A stretch of DNA of 64,000 bases, taken from positions 1,674,001 to 1,738,000 of the forward strand of contig NC_031672.1 in assembly GCF_001640025.1 (NCBI RefSeq), in the 5' to 3' direction. Positions 31,473-42,500 of this stretch are shown here, one piece after another; positions within the stretch are counted from its first letter, which is position 1; every line of letters begins with the position of its first letter. Source of the stretch: Sugiyamaella lignohabitans (taxonomy: Eukaryota > Ascomycota > Dipodascomycetes > Dipodascales > Trichomonascaceae). Made by a program: the position numbers and the translations under genes. A model generated the notes under the pieces. It ran no database searches, was not told the DNA's origin, and worked only from the letters and a program-made list of their open reading frames with translations.

Positions 31473-31968
31473 AGAGGATAGCAGTAATCAACCACATCAG
31501 TGATGAATGAGGCGAGCGGGATTGGTTAGCTTCAGCAAACCGCAATGATCATAAATAAAGTTCAAGGCTCAAAAAAAAAAACCCAAATGGCCAAGCTAGA
31601 TAGGGCTTAAGTTAGCCAGTGAGAGGTGCATGGAATTTTAAGTATGGAATAAACCATCTCCCATTTCAGTTCCGATAGAGCAATATTTCTTTTTCGGTTA
31701 TATTAGTAGGATATCTGTAACTTTAAAAAAAAACTATTTTGGCATTCCTTTTCCTACCAGGCCTCCATATTCTTTTTTAATTTTCCAACCGAGTCATTTC
31801 TTTTTCAAACCAAACAACTCAAACAATTTAACTTTCACACTTCAACTAGCACTTCGCCCAGTTCCTGCGGGGAAACAGCGGTCACTAGCGAGCAGGCCCT
31901 CCTCCATGAAACGGGCTGGATTAGAACATGAAACGAGCGAGTCACCGATCCGGCGGGGTGGGAGGGTG

Positions 31969-32135
31969 TGCCTCCGGCGGCTGGGGCTCCGCCCCAGACC
32001 CTGGTTGCTCCTCTCGCTTCGCTCGAGTCGGGCGTTGGGTGCCCCCCTCGACGGTGCAGATACCCCCAAGCCAACGACTCGAGCGAAGCGAGAGGAGCCA
32101 CGGGGTCTGGGGCAGAGCCCCAGCCGCCGGAGGCA
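31969..32135. repeat. GC foldback element, two like halves
   Basis: A 167-bp inverted pair in which both halves are of the CTCGAGTCG type, separated by a spacer of roughly 45 bases. It differs from the usual unlike pairing and has no CTCCTGC hairpin. Confidence 0.92.
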
Positions 32136-32486
32136 GAGAGAAAGGCAGGCAGGCCCCTGCCCACGAGATCCCTGTCACTAGAGTTGCAGGGCGCGTGGAA
32201 GGGTGGACGTGCGTGCGTCGTGGACGATTAGGCCGTGAAATGAAGGACCGGCAGCAGCAGCAGCAGCAGCCGCGACAGGGGGCAGGAGCATGCGCATCAA
32301 CAGGGATACAGGAAGGAGCAGGAGCCAGCAGGAGCCAGCAGGCGCGAGCGGCCAGCGGCCAGCAGCGGCTAGCGGCCTGTCACCAGTAAGCCAACCCGCG
32401 AGTCAAAATGAAATGAAACAAAAAAAAGCCACTCCCCACTCCATTTCACACCGACACAAAAAACAGCCAACACTCCGTCCCACGCC

Positions 32487-32548
32487 CGACTCGAGCGAAG
32501 CGAGAGGAGCAACCAGGGTCTGGGGCGGAGCCCCAGCCGCCGGAGGCA
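32487..32548 (-). repeat. GC foldback half unit
   Basis: A 62-bp minus-strand CTCGAGTCG half preceded by CCCACGCC, the extension also seen at 17856 and 18432. Confidence 0.9.
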
Positions 32549-32718
32549 GAACCCACCCCCGCTCGTGGCCCCAGGCCGGGGTGAGAACAGGGGACTTGCT
32601 TTTCCTGGCTGTACTTGGCCGCAAAAGAAGGACCGCTCGTCCATCCGCAGATCGCTTGTCTCAAATTACCCAGCCGCCGTTGCTGTGTCCGCCGACCGAG
32701 TCCGGCTGGGGGCCAGTG

Positions 32719-32859
32719 TGCCTCCGGCGGCTGGGGCGCTGCTCCAGACCCCGTGGCTCCTCTCTCTGCGCTCGAGTCGTTAGTGTCGACGGACCCGCAC
32801 CAACTCCTGCGGAGCAGGAGCAACCAGGGTCTGGGGCGGAGCCCCAGCCGCCGGAGGCA
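32719..32859 (-). repeat. GC foldback element, full length
   Basis: A 141-bp copy, CTCGAGTCG half left; the right inner hairpin has loop GGA (CTCCTGCGGAGCAGGAG). The left main hairpin carries one broken pair (GCTGCTCCAG). Confidence 0.92.
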
Positions 32860-33128
32860 CACCCACACCCCCAATCCCGTGGACCCCGCTCCCTGGGGGG
32901 CCTCCCCCTGAATCCACGGCGGCCACCAGTTCCAGGCTCGTGCATAGCAGCAGCCAAAAGCAAAGTGCAAACACACGCCCTGTTTCGGATTTATGCACCG
33001 CTTATACAACAGTTAGAGATTACGCTAATCCCAGATAGTATACTTATCTGTAAGCGGATATACCACCTTTTCCTAATTGATGCCGGTGCCTCTGGGGACA
33101 CCGAACGTTGGACAGGGGGCTGGGGGCC

Positions 33129-33334
33129 TGCCTCCGGCGGCTGGGGCTTCGCCCCAGACCCTGGTTGCTCTTCTCGCTTCGCTCGAGTCGGGCTAGGGGC
33201 TGCCTGGCCGTTGGGGGTGGTTCAACTGTGGGTCCGTACGGGTGATACAGCAGGGTGGGGACCCTCCCATCCCGACTCGAGCGAAGCGAGAGGAGCAACC
33301 AGGGTCTGGGGCGGAGCCCCAGCCGCCGGAGGCA
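33129..33334. repeat. GC foldback element, two like halves
   Basis: A 206-bp inverted pair of two CTCGAGTCG halves separated by about 85 bases of unrelated sequence, the widest spacing in the 28-34 kb stretch. Confidence 0.9.
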
Positions 33335-33572
33335 GACCCCTCGCCAGCGTAGCTCGCGTGAAAAGCCAGGGGTGGCCGCAAAAAAACAAATAAAAAACAA
33401 GAGTGAAACCGACTGGTTCGACTTTTTAGTTTTATTTTTTCGTGGGTGGATTATATTATATTGGGAGGTGGCCTGTTTTGTGTCTGGTGCGTGGGTGGTG
33501 TCGCAGTTGGAGCCTCGTATCTTTTTTTTATCCTGCTGCTCAAGTCAACCTAAGCTTAAGTTAAAACTCGCT

Positions 33573-33600
33573 GCTACAGCTACAGCTACAGCTACAGCTG
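33573..33600 (+). repeat. CTACAG hexanucleotide run
   Basis: Four and a half copies of the 6-base unit GCTACA. Short microsatellite in a gene-free stretch. Confidence 0.8.
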
Positions 33601-34120
33601 TTGCTGCGGGCTATCGCGAGGTTCTTTACGGCGCCTGCGCGTATCTTGCACCGGCTGCTTGTTTCATGCTGTTTCCCAGCCCGGACGACGGCCTGTGCTG
33701 TAAGCGCAGGGTAGTCTGATGTGTGTCTCTCGTCACCGGCCTTCGGTTGGTGCCTCAATTGTGGTTGCCGCTTGGCTGTGGCTTGGTTGCGGTGGCACGG
33801 CAGTCTCGGTTGAAATTGAAATTGAAAAAAAAAATTCGGTATCCGCTGTTGCTATTTCACTGTTCGCTATTAGCTATTCGGTTTATTTTGTTTTTGGGGG
33901 TTATTTTTATTTTTCCATTTGCTTTTATTTTTGGTTCCCTGTATTTTTATGCTCTATTTTGTATTTTGTTTTATTTTTTTATTTTATTTTTTGCCCGAAT
34001 ATCCTCTTGTCTCCACGCTTTATTCGCTTGTTTCGCTTGCTTGGGTTCGGGCCTGCTGGACCAGCCCACGGGGAGAACGGTGTTGCAGTGAGCGTCGCTG
34101 CTGGGAGTTGACCCACCCCG

Positions 34121-34142
34121 CAGCAGCAGCAGCAGCAGCAGC
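34121..34142 (+). repeat. CAG triplet run
   Basis: Seven CAG triplets in a row in noncoding sequence. Confidence 0.85.
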
Positions 34143-34299
34143 GGCACGGAACACGCTGATAACGGCCTGGGCCTGTACTAATTACCGCCTCACCCCACCC
34201 AGCCAGCTCGTGCCAGCTGAAAATACGGCCTCTTGAAAATCAACGACAGTCCCCAGTTTCATCGCTGTCCAACCATTACCCCCTGGATATCCTTTCGTC

Positions 34300-35730
34300 A
34301 CCACCTGAATGTGGTGAGTTTTATTCCAATTTACATAATTTCAAACTCAATCTGACCACAGCGACTGCCACAGCGACTGACACAGCGACTGCAACTACCA
34401 CTGCAACCCAGATCCAGATCTCTGTTCTATTTCTAACTCCATCAACCGAATATTGCATTTCTCTCTCATCATCCCCCTCTGATCATACCCATTGTTCAAG
34501 CAATTCTTCAGATCAAAGTATTTATCGATTTATCCGCTTGTCTGTCTGCTTTCAGCCAATCTATCTGACCTCGCCTTAACTCACCTCACATCTCACATCA
34601 ACGTACAATACCGGGCCGGACTGTAAAGCCCTGTCTGCATCTCTCCCTCACTGACCATTCCTTGCCTCTCAATCAACCCAACCGCAAATCTTGGATTTAC
34701 TTACTTACATACATAAGAGTTAATTACTTTTTCGTGCTAGTTACTTTTTCCTGTCGGTATCTGTATCTTTCTCGTTCTCTCCCGCGCACTCTTACTCTCC
34801 TTATTTCTTTTCTAACGACTTTCCTGTTCTACGCTGTTTGTTGTATTGGTCTGTTCGGTCTGCTAATTTACTTTTTTACTTTTCCACCACTGTCGACTGT
34901 TCCTTTTGTTTCTCGTTTTTTGTTTGGTCGTCTTAGCTTTTATTCAGATTGAATTTTTTTTCTTTTTGATTGTAAACTGTGTGTGTCCGTGTGTGTGTGT
35001 GTGTGGTATTTAGTTCTGCCTCCCCGCTGCAACCTAACAATTCCGCTTGTCAACAACTTCCTCACTAGTTTTTGTCCCACTTATTTCCATCTTCGACTTT
35101 ACACGACCTGTGTGTTTTTATTTGTAGTGGTGGTATCCAGTTCAATTGCGTTTAAACACACTTTTGGTTGGTATTTCTCTGTCTGATATCCGGCTTCTTC
35201 TTCATCTCTTTTTTGCCTAGTACTTTGTAATTTTACCAGTATTGGCTTCTGTTGCCCGCGTGCTTGGCTTCAATTCATAGTTAGATTTCTGTTGGTCCGT
35301 TATATCCTTAGTTCGGATTGGACTTGGACTTGGACCTCGACTAGGACCTGGACTTGGTTTGGACTTCTTTTTGGACTTCGCTTGATCTCGGTCTGGACTT
35401 TGAATTAGACTTCGTATTAGAATTTGGATCCGGTTTGGTCGTCAACTGTTCTAGTTTCGACCCTCTCTTATCTTTTTTCCATCAATTCAACAGTACCACT
35501 GTCGGAATCTTGGATTACTACTGACTTTGGGGTTATCTTCTTTTTTTCACTCCACTCCTGTCATCCTTCTTTATCCTATTACTCTCTTATCATCTCAACT
35601 CTTGTCTGTCAATTGGTTTACTCACGTTGATCGTGACTTGACGACCTGAAATATTTCAATTGCCTGCACTTTCAAAGGACAAAAGCACATCTCCTAAAGC
35701 ATTATCCTACCTTAGTTGGAATTCTCCGTT
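34300..35730 (+). promoter_or_regulatory. Long pyrimidine-rich leader/promoter of the EFG1-type gene
   Basis: About 1.4 kb rich in T and C with TCT, CTT and GTGTGT stretches directly before the APSES gene. EFG1 genes of Candida species have unusually long 5' leaders; that this is a leader here rather than promoter is inference. No coding sequence recognised. Confidence 0.45.
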
Positions 35731-37155
35731 ATGTCTGCTACCCCCTCTACTGGTTCAAATACCGGTTCAATGACTACTCCTGCCTCATCTTCTAATAATA
35801 CGACGCCAAATATTGGGTCGTCATCTGCCCGACCAAGAGTTACTACTACTCTATGGGACGATGAGAGCACCTTGTGCTTCCAGGTAGAAGCAAAGGGTGT
35901 TTGTGTTGCTAGACGTGAAGATAACGATATGATTAATGGTACTAAACTCCTCAATGTCGCTGGTATGACTAGAGGCCGTCGAGACGGTATTCTTAAAGCT
36001 GAAAAAGTCCGCCATGTTGTCAAGATTGGTGCCATGCACTTGAAAGGTGTATGGATTCCTTTTGATAGAGCAATGACTTTTGCTAATAAAGAGGGTATTG
36101 CTGATATGCTGTACCCACTATTTCTGCCTGATATCAAGAGTTTACTCTATCAAAATGGAAACGGGTCCTCCGCTTCTTCCTCTTCTGTCAATGTCGGATC
36201 TAACGGTGGTTCAAACACTGCCACTACCCACTCTGGCGTTATCAACCCTAATTCAAATCCCAACAATGTTGGTGTACTTGGTGTTGCTAACGGCGGTCTT
36301 TCTTCCATTCCTAACTCTACCCTTGGAGCTCCTGCTAATTCTAATAGCATTAATACAGGATACGGCAGAATGAAGGATGAATTTTACTCCTACTCTAATC
36401 CTTCCCAGGATGATAGCTCTTCGTCTAGTGACGGTCGTCCCGCGAAACGAAGGAATACCCAGCCTCAAGCTCCTCCTTCCTCCCAACCCCAACAACAACA
36501 GTATTACTACCAGTACCAGGACGTCTATAATAACGGTTCTCAATATTCTGGCATTCCCCACCCTCAACAACGCCAACAGCAGCAACAGCAACAACAACAA
36601 CAACTTCAGCAGCAACCTGGTTTGCAAAGATACATCTCCACTCTTGGAGGAAACGGTGTCACCCCCAGTGCTGGTGGATCTAGTAGTGGTTCTATTCCTA
36701 ATTCGTCTACTCCTTCGTCTCAATCACCTGTTTACGAGTATGCTCCTCCTCCACAAAACGCTGGTCAACAGCCTCTTTACCAAGGATATCCATCTTCTTA
36801 CACTTATCAGGTTCTCCAACAGCCTCAATCTTCTGCTGGCCAGTCACCAATATCGACCAATGCTAAAACTGCCACTGGAACTGGCTCGTACCAGGCCCAT
36901 GACTCTGTTAATGCAGGCGCTGCAAACACCTACCAGCCAGACTACTACGCCAAACCAAGTCAAGGTGGTCAACAACAGCAACAGGCCCAACAAACTGGTC
37001 CTTATGGCCTTCCTCCTCAACCTTCATACGCAGCTTACTATGGCGGTTCCGCTGCTATTCCAACAAACTTGACTGTCAACCGTAATGCTTCTTACAGACC
37101 TAATTCCGGTACCCTACCCCCACCATCTGTACTTTCTGGTACCACCGACTCTTAA
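35731..37155 (+). CDS. EFG1: APSES-domain transcription factor (EFG1/StuA/Sok2 family)
   Basis: Master regulator of morphogenesis downstream of cAMP-PKA in fungi. 474 residues, intronless. The APSES DNA-binding domain covers about 32-140: [20 protein letters not shown], then [20 protein letters not shown] and [20 protein letters not shown] with [11 protein letters not shown] after it. A basic nuclear-localisation stretch PAKRRN follows near 240. The rest is Ser/Asn/Gln/Pro/Tyr-rich with a glutamine tract (about 285-300), the low-complexity arrangement typical for this family and associated with phase separation in Candida Efg1. The start at 35731 is chosen because the residues before it in the open frame have no upstream ATG. 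PHD1/SOK2/StuA are equally valid names. No repeat element lies within 700 bp after the stop. Confidence 0.92.
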   Translation: MSATPSTGSNTGSMTTPASSSNNTTPNIGSSSARPRVTTTLWDDESTLCFQVEAKGVCVARREDNDMINGTKLLNVAGMTRGRRDGILKAEKVRHVVKIGAMHLKGVWIPFDRAMTFANKEGIADMLYPLFLPDIKSLLYQNGNGSSASSSSVNVGSNGGSNTATTHSGVINPNSNPNNVGVLGVANGGLSSIPNSTLGAPANSNSINTGYGRMKDEFYSYSNPSQDDSSSSSDGRPAKRRNTQPQAPPSSQPQQQQYYYQYQDVYNNGSQYSGIPHPQQRQQQQQQQQQQLQQQPGLQRYISTLGGNGVTPSAGGSSSGSIPNSSTPSSQSPVYEYAPPPQNAGQQPLYQGYPSSYTYQVLQQPQSSAGQSPISTNAKTATGTGSYQAHDSVNAGAANTYQPDYYAKPSQGGQQQQQAQQTGPYGLPPQPSYAAYYGGSAAIPTNLTVNRNASYRPNSGTLPPPSVLSGTTDS

Positions 37156-38226
37156 AAGCAAATATCTCAGCTTAATCCAGTCCAATCGCAACCCAAATGT
37201 CACGAATCAACTCCCCTAACTCCATTCCATTATAAAATCTTAGAGATGATGTACGACCATAACCAACCTTCCGACCACCACACCTCCAAAAAAAAATTCT
37301 TACAAAACTTTAATATCCATTATTTCTCTATCTTTAACTGCGTGACTATGCTCTCCACTGGTACACCCACGCTGCTGGTCACTTCTCTGTTTTTTTAGTA
37401 TTATATTTTGTCCACGCCCAAGTCTCACTAAGTTTGCGTTTCACTTGTTCTCGATCCGATTTGTTTTCTGTTTTGATGCTATTTTTCCTGTTGTTATTGT
37501 TGTTAATTTTATGTTTGGTTTCTCATTTATTTTTTTATTTCCTTCCCTTTTCGTCTCTATTGCTCTCTTACCGTGTCCAGGGTGCTGAATACGCACTGTA
37601 CGCATAGAACACAAGAGACCTGGGCCATTGTACGCCTTTTATACACTGCCCCCATCGTATTTTTCTAACCTATTCTTGTATTTAACCGAGAGCTCTTATT
37701 TGACACTCGAACTGCCACCTCAACTCGTATATGCCGCATGACCCGCTAGACTCGCTCGCATCGCATAACGGTTGATCGGCGCTGCCAGGGTCCTATCTGC
37801 ATGCACACATCAACGGTGCTGTACGTCGCATGCACATTTCCCGAGGGGGGTTGCGACTTAGCTGGGCCTGCCTCCGGTAGCTGGGGCTCAGCCCCAGACC
37901 CCGTGGCTCGCTTCGATCGTTGCTAGGACCCAGGAGCCGGTGCAGGAGCTGGTGTTTTGGTCGGCGATTGCAGTCAAATAACGAGACTCACCCCACAGCC
38001 AGAGACTGACAAGGGATATTCACCATTTCCACACGCGCTCCAGGGTCCTAGCAACGAGCGAAGCGAGCCACGGGGTCTGGGGCGGAGCCCCAGCCGCCGG
38101 AGGTACAACCAGGACCCCCTGAGATATGAACCCTAACATCACGTTTGCGGTCACGAGACCCGATGCCAAAATTTATCAGCAGAGTCCGATAGCAGAGTTT
38201 CATAGCTCGGAGAACCACGAGACAGA
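37156..38226. other. Intergenic region EFG1 / TFS2M gene
   Basis: First part (to about 37560) is T-rich 3' flank of the APSES gene; a wide foldback pair (37869-38105) follows; GGACCCTG-type octamers on the minus strand lie at 37786 and 38041. No gene. Confidence 0.6.
37869..38105. repeat. Wide GC foldback pair with extended inverted repeat
   Basis: Left half begins TGCCTCCGGTAGC with main hairpin loop TCA; the right half ends GGAGGTA. Pairing continues inward beyond the normal arms (CGTTGCTAGGACCC on the left, GGGTCCTAGCAACG on the right), leaving about 100 unpaired bases in the middle. The inner hairpins CTCCTGC and CTCGAG are missing. Confidence 0.88.
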
Positions 38227-39265
38227 ATGCCGAAGACGATGAAACTGACGAGCACGCACGCTGCTGCGCTTAATCGAAGGCGAAAGTCGAGTGCTGTGGG
38301 TTCTAGTACCGCGGGAAAGGCAACTGATCCCGTGCTGACTGAAGAACAGGTGGAAAAGGTGAGTTCCGACGAGATCTGAGAGAGGAGTGATCCGGTCGCC
38401 TGGGAGACGGTTTACTGATAGTGGGATGATTTGAGATGGCCGTAGTTGCAAGTTGTAACTCGGTTTTTTTGATAATTACGATGTCAGGGGTGGTTATTTG
38501 ATCGATGGTTGGTTTCTGTTGGATAACAGGCTTCTGGTTGTGAGGTGGAATTTTTTTTTCTATCTCCTGGTGCGCGCTGCAGCCAGATAAGAACTAGAGT
38601 ACGATCTCTGCAGGCACCGATGCAGGGTCCAACAGCCTGGTTCGGTTGTCGGTGTTTATAAATTTAATACCAGTTTACGACTGTGGTTTAATAATGTACA
38701 ATTGGTTGGCGGTGATTTATTAGGACTGTGCAATTCCTTCATCTTTGAGAATTGGTTTCGAATACTAACGTTTTCAGGCCCGTGAAGCTACTACTACTAA
38801 GTTCGAAGAGATCCTGCTACAAGAAGGCCTATCAGAGGAGAAAGACAAAGCCAAAATAGAGCAGATTGCAAAGGATATTGAGACGTATTTATTCACAACT
38901 CATGGAAAGGTGGATTCGGGGTATAAAACCGATTTCCGCCGCCTGTTCACGTCGTTGAAGAATAAAAAGACAAACTTCACGGCAATGCTGCTCGACGACA
39001 AAATCTCGGGATCACAATTCGCCGGCATGCCATACGAAGTAAGTAACTCACTCAAAAGTGTGAAGAACCAATGCTAACTTCCCAGGAACTGTTGTCCGAA
39101 CAGCGTAGACAAAGCGACGCTACATTGAAACAGGAGGCCATACGGAGGTCGACTATTTCCGAAGCTCTACCGTCTGATATAGCGTCGTTCAAAGATGGCC
39201 GTGAGCGGGAGAAATGGGGAATGGGAAAGAGTGCTGCTTCTGTAGAGAGTGGTGACGAATCCTGA
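38227..39265 (+). CDS. Small protein with a TFIIS central domain (TFS2M), two introns
   Basis: Exons 38227-38358, 38778-39038 and 39086-39265 give 190 residues. Residues about 45-130 (EEILLQEGLSEEKDKAKIEQ, then KDIETYLFTTHGKVDSGYKT and FRRLFTSLKNKKTNFTAMLL) match the TFIIS middle domain, followed by the linker-like GSQFAGMPYEELLSEQRRQ. This domain binds RNA polymerase II in TFIIS, Bye1 and relatives. There is no zinc ribbon after it, no PHD finger before it and no SPOC domain, so the protein is neither complete TFIIS (Dst1) nor complete Bye1. The N-terminus is basic (LNRRRKSS). An in-frame stop eight codons upstream supports the start. Convergent with HIR3. Nuclear role in transcription is inferred. 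Confidence 0.8.
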
Positions 39266-39338
39266 CCGCCAGCTTATTTATCATGTATATTACCACTTCA
39301 CGAATAATGATATAATGACACCATCAGACGGGCACTCT

Positions 39339-39464
39339 TGCCTCCGGCGGCTGGGGCTGTGCCCCAGACCCCGTGGCTCCTGCTTCGCAGGACCGTGGAC
39401 AAACGATTCGAGCGAAGCCAGAAGAGCCAGGGGGTCTGGGGCGCAGCCCCAGCCGCCGGAGGCA
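39339..39464 (+). repeat. GC foldback element, slightly shortened, between convergent genes
   Basis: A 126-bp copy 74 bp after the TFS2M-gene stop and 49 bp after the HIR3 stop on the other strand. The main hairpin loop is TGT on the left; on the right the loop is GCA. The spacer is shortened to GACCGTGGACAAA. Confidence 0.93.
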
Positions 39465-39512
39465 AGTCTGACGAAACTGGCTAAAATATTATTATATACA
39501 TATCGGTAGAAG

Positions 39513-42500
39513 CTAGTCCTGCTTTGTATCGGGTACTTGCTTGGGTGTATCAGACCCTTTGTCTTCTAGTTCACTCTCTTTTTCGTCTTCATTGGATTTC
39601 TCTTCCTTGATATTTTCCTTTTCAGTGTCCTTTTCCTTCGGCTTTTCCTTCTCCTTCTGCTTCTCTTTCTTTTCCTTCTCCTTTTTCTCTTTCGCTTTCT
39701 CTTTGTCTTTTCCCTTTTCTTTAGCCTGCTTACCGCTCTTCGACACCACCGCCTTCAAGAAAGGCGTGATTCGAATGATAATATCTCGCTTCGTAACACG
39801 CACTTTTTCCTTCTGTGGAGTCGCTGCTCCGCTGGTTGGCGGTTTTGGAGGAGTTGATGGACGAGCCGGGGGTGTGCTTGGAGCCGATGTGAGATCAGTA
39901 AGGCTAGGTTCTGGTGATACAAGAGACTGGATTGAGATCCTGGATGAGAATGAAGGCACTGTTAGAGAAGGGGTTGAGGGCGTACTCACAGTCTGAGCAG
40001 TTGTTTCTATTGGAACTGTGGCACCCAACAAACCGTTAGAACTTGCTCCATTGGTCAAGGCTGAAGACGTAGGTGTTGCCGGTACTGGCGTAGTAGTAAC
40101 AGCCGTCTCAGCTTTCGTGGGATTAATAGACTCCAGATAGTTGAGGTATATCTTTAAGTAGACTGCAACATATGTGTCATCCAATGCCGCAGTGGATCCA
40201 AATCCATTGTTGAGTCGCCTTATTTCTGCTATCGCATCCAGCTCACCAACGAGCAGAGGAAGCTCATTTTCCGACTTTGCCTTTTCTACTGTTGCCAACA
40301 AGTTTTGTGAATGAGCGTTGAATTCTTCAAAAAGAAGCTTATTGATCACCTGTTCGGTGAATTTGGTAGGTATGCCCAAAAACTGCTTTAATGCAAAGCA
40401 TGTTCCAAGACAGACATATTCCCAAGCTTCCTGATGTCGAGCAGTGCCAGTAGAGAACTTTCTTAACTTCCTTGCCAGCAGACACAAACTTTCAAAATCG
40501 CCAGTTTGCTTGAGCAAGTCCACATAATATATAATATATCGACTTCGGAACTCAAACTGCTCTCCAGATCTTTCCAAGTCGGGTTTCCAAATATGAATGG
40601 GTGCCTTGGAAATAGATTTCAATGGGAAAAAACCTGACATCTCTTCTTTGGCTGCCTGTGCATCTCCAAACCTTTCACTGAGCAGCTTGGCAATGCGATA
40701 GGTAGGACGATGGTGCCATTTTCTCTTGTCAACTGCTCGCAGCTTCACCAACGTCGACAAACAACGTGAGAAAAATAGATAAAATGTTAGTCTCTCAAAA
40801 TCAATGCCTGGCTGACTGGCAGGCATTGGCTGGATCCGGCTGTCTGGTTTTTCATCGTAATATGCGCTGTGCTTTAGGTACTCCAATCCCTGTTCAGGCC
40901 GTAGTTGCCCTTTGGAAACATATTTTATAACTAGTGACAACAGTTTATAATGAGGCTCAATGATCGGGTAGTGTGTAGCACTACCACCTCCTTTCTCAGA
41001 TAAATGTTTGGTTGCCAGTATGATTTGCTCCAGAGCCTCTTCTGCTGGACTTTTCAGTTTATACAGCACTTTGGCACGCAAATAGTAGTTATTCCAGTCT
41101 GTTGGGTTCGACTTTATAGCCAATATTAAACAGATATCAACCATTTTGAAAATCGATACCTCACTAACAGGTTGAGCCTTTGGCCGCTTGTATAGACCCT
41201 CGAATCCACAGAATATTTGTTCAGGAATGTCAGTGAATGCTTCCATCTGCATTGGAGGACGAGATGCATTATAAATCAGCTTCGCATAGAGTCCCCAAAG
41301 GGTAGATGCTAACTGCTCATAATGAGCCGACATGGCAGCTGAAGCGGCAGCACCTCCTTGTTTCTGCTTCTCATTATCAGTAAGGAACACTTTGGCAGCC
41401 ATAGCACATGCTAGAATTGACTTTCTCTGATTAACAGCTAGTGCTCGTCGCGTCTCTACAGTATTGAAGTTTTCAGCATCCCATGTGAGATCTTCGTCCG
41501 CAAGTGCATCAAAAGCCTGTGCCAATCCTACCCATGACTCAAATCGATTGGTATTGCAAACAATATCAAACTGGAAAAACTTGATTGCATCTTCTGCATC
41601 CTCAGTACGACCTGGACCCGACCGCTTCCTTATTCTGAATTGCGACAGTTGTTGATATCCCAGAATATAGTAGAAACCTTGTTCGCCCACTTTTACAATT
41701 TCGTTAGGCGATGATGCAAATGCTAGCTTATCACCACCAGTAAGAGAGGTTCTAAACAGAGACCGAGTCAAAGAAGAAGCGAGATAATCGTTAAGAATTG
41801 AAAAGTTGTGTGCCACTGGTAATATTAGTGCTGGATCAGGATCACCAATAGCCTGGTAAAACTCATCCAATGCAATTTTGACTTCGTTCCGTAACAGACT
41901 CTGATTAAGGTTCTTCCTATTCAGGATCATTCTCATAATGAATTTTGATAGCATTAGGGCCGTTTTACGATCAAGTTCTCCACCGCCTGCATAATGATCA
42001 AACGGTGAAAATGTATCGCTTGCCAGTGTCAGATCATATCTACAATGCAAACACTGGATCATGTCCTGCTCAGACTCAGACCAGTCTAATCTGCTAAGCT
42101 CACGAATTACCATATCCAAGAACACCCCATTGGCTTTTCCACAATAACCTCTACTGCCAATAGCATCGTGTACAATACTCATAATATCATTTAATGTGTC
42201 GGGAATCCTATTCTGTTCAGGAAGACAAGTACGATAGAAGAAATAGAAAATACTCCAGGTATGACAGATTAAATCCTCAAAATGCCTCGATGCCACTTTC
42301 CATGAGTTGTGACTATGACGTGCAATGTTATTGTTCGAAATGGCGTCATCAAATAAATTATAAATATGCAACATCCTCAATAACTGAATTGTCGTCTCTA
42401 GTGCTGCAGACGCCCTTTGAGGAGACAGACTTAACAATAGCTCTTCATCAGCAGCGATCAGACGCTGTAACATCTTACAAATATCAAAGCATGAGCTGAG

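Larger units (their letters stand above)
27863..34300. other. Large gene-free region
   Basis: No supportable coding region in about 6.4 kb. It contains a diverged duplication (27973-28168), AT-rich sequence with a TTA/TAT triplet run near 28650, foldback elements (29640 to 33334), simple-sequence blocks (30650-31100), a 12-bp tandem array (31402-31472) and CAG/CTACAG runs (33573-34142). Open frames of 60-150 codons here are repeat read-through or low-complexity and have no family signature. An origin, centromere or noncoding transcript cannot be excluded. Confidence 0.6.
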
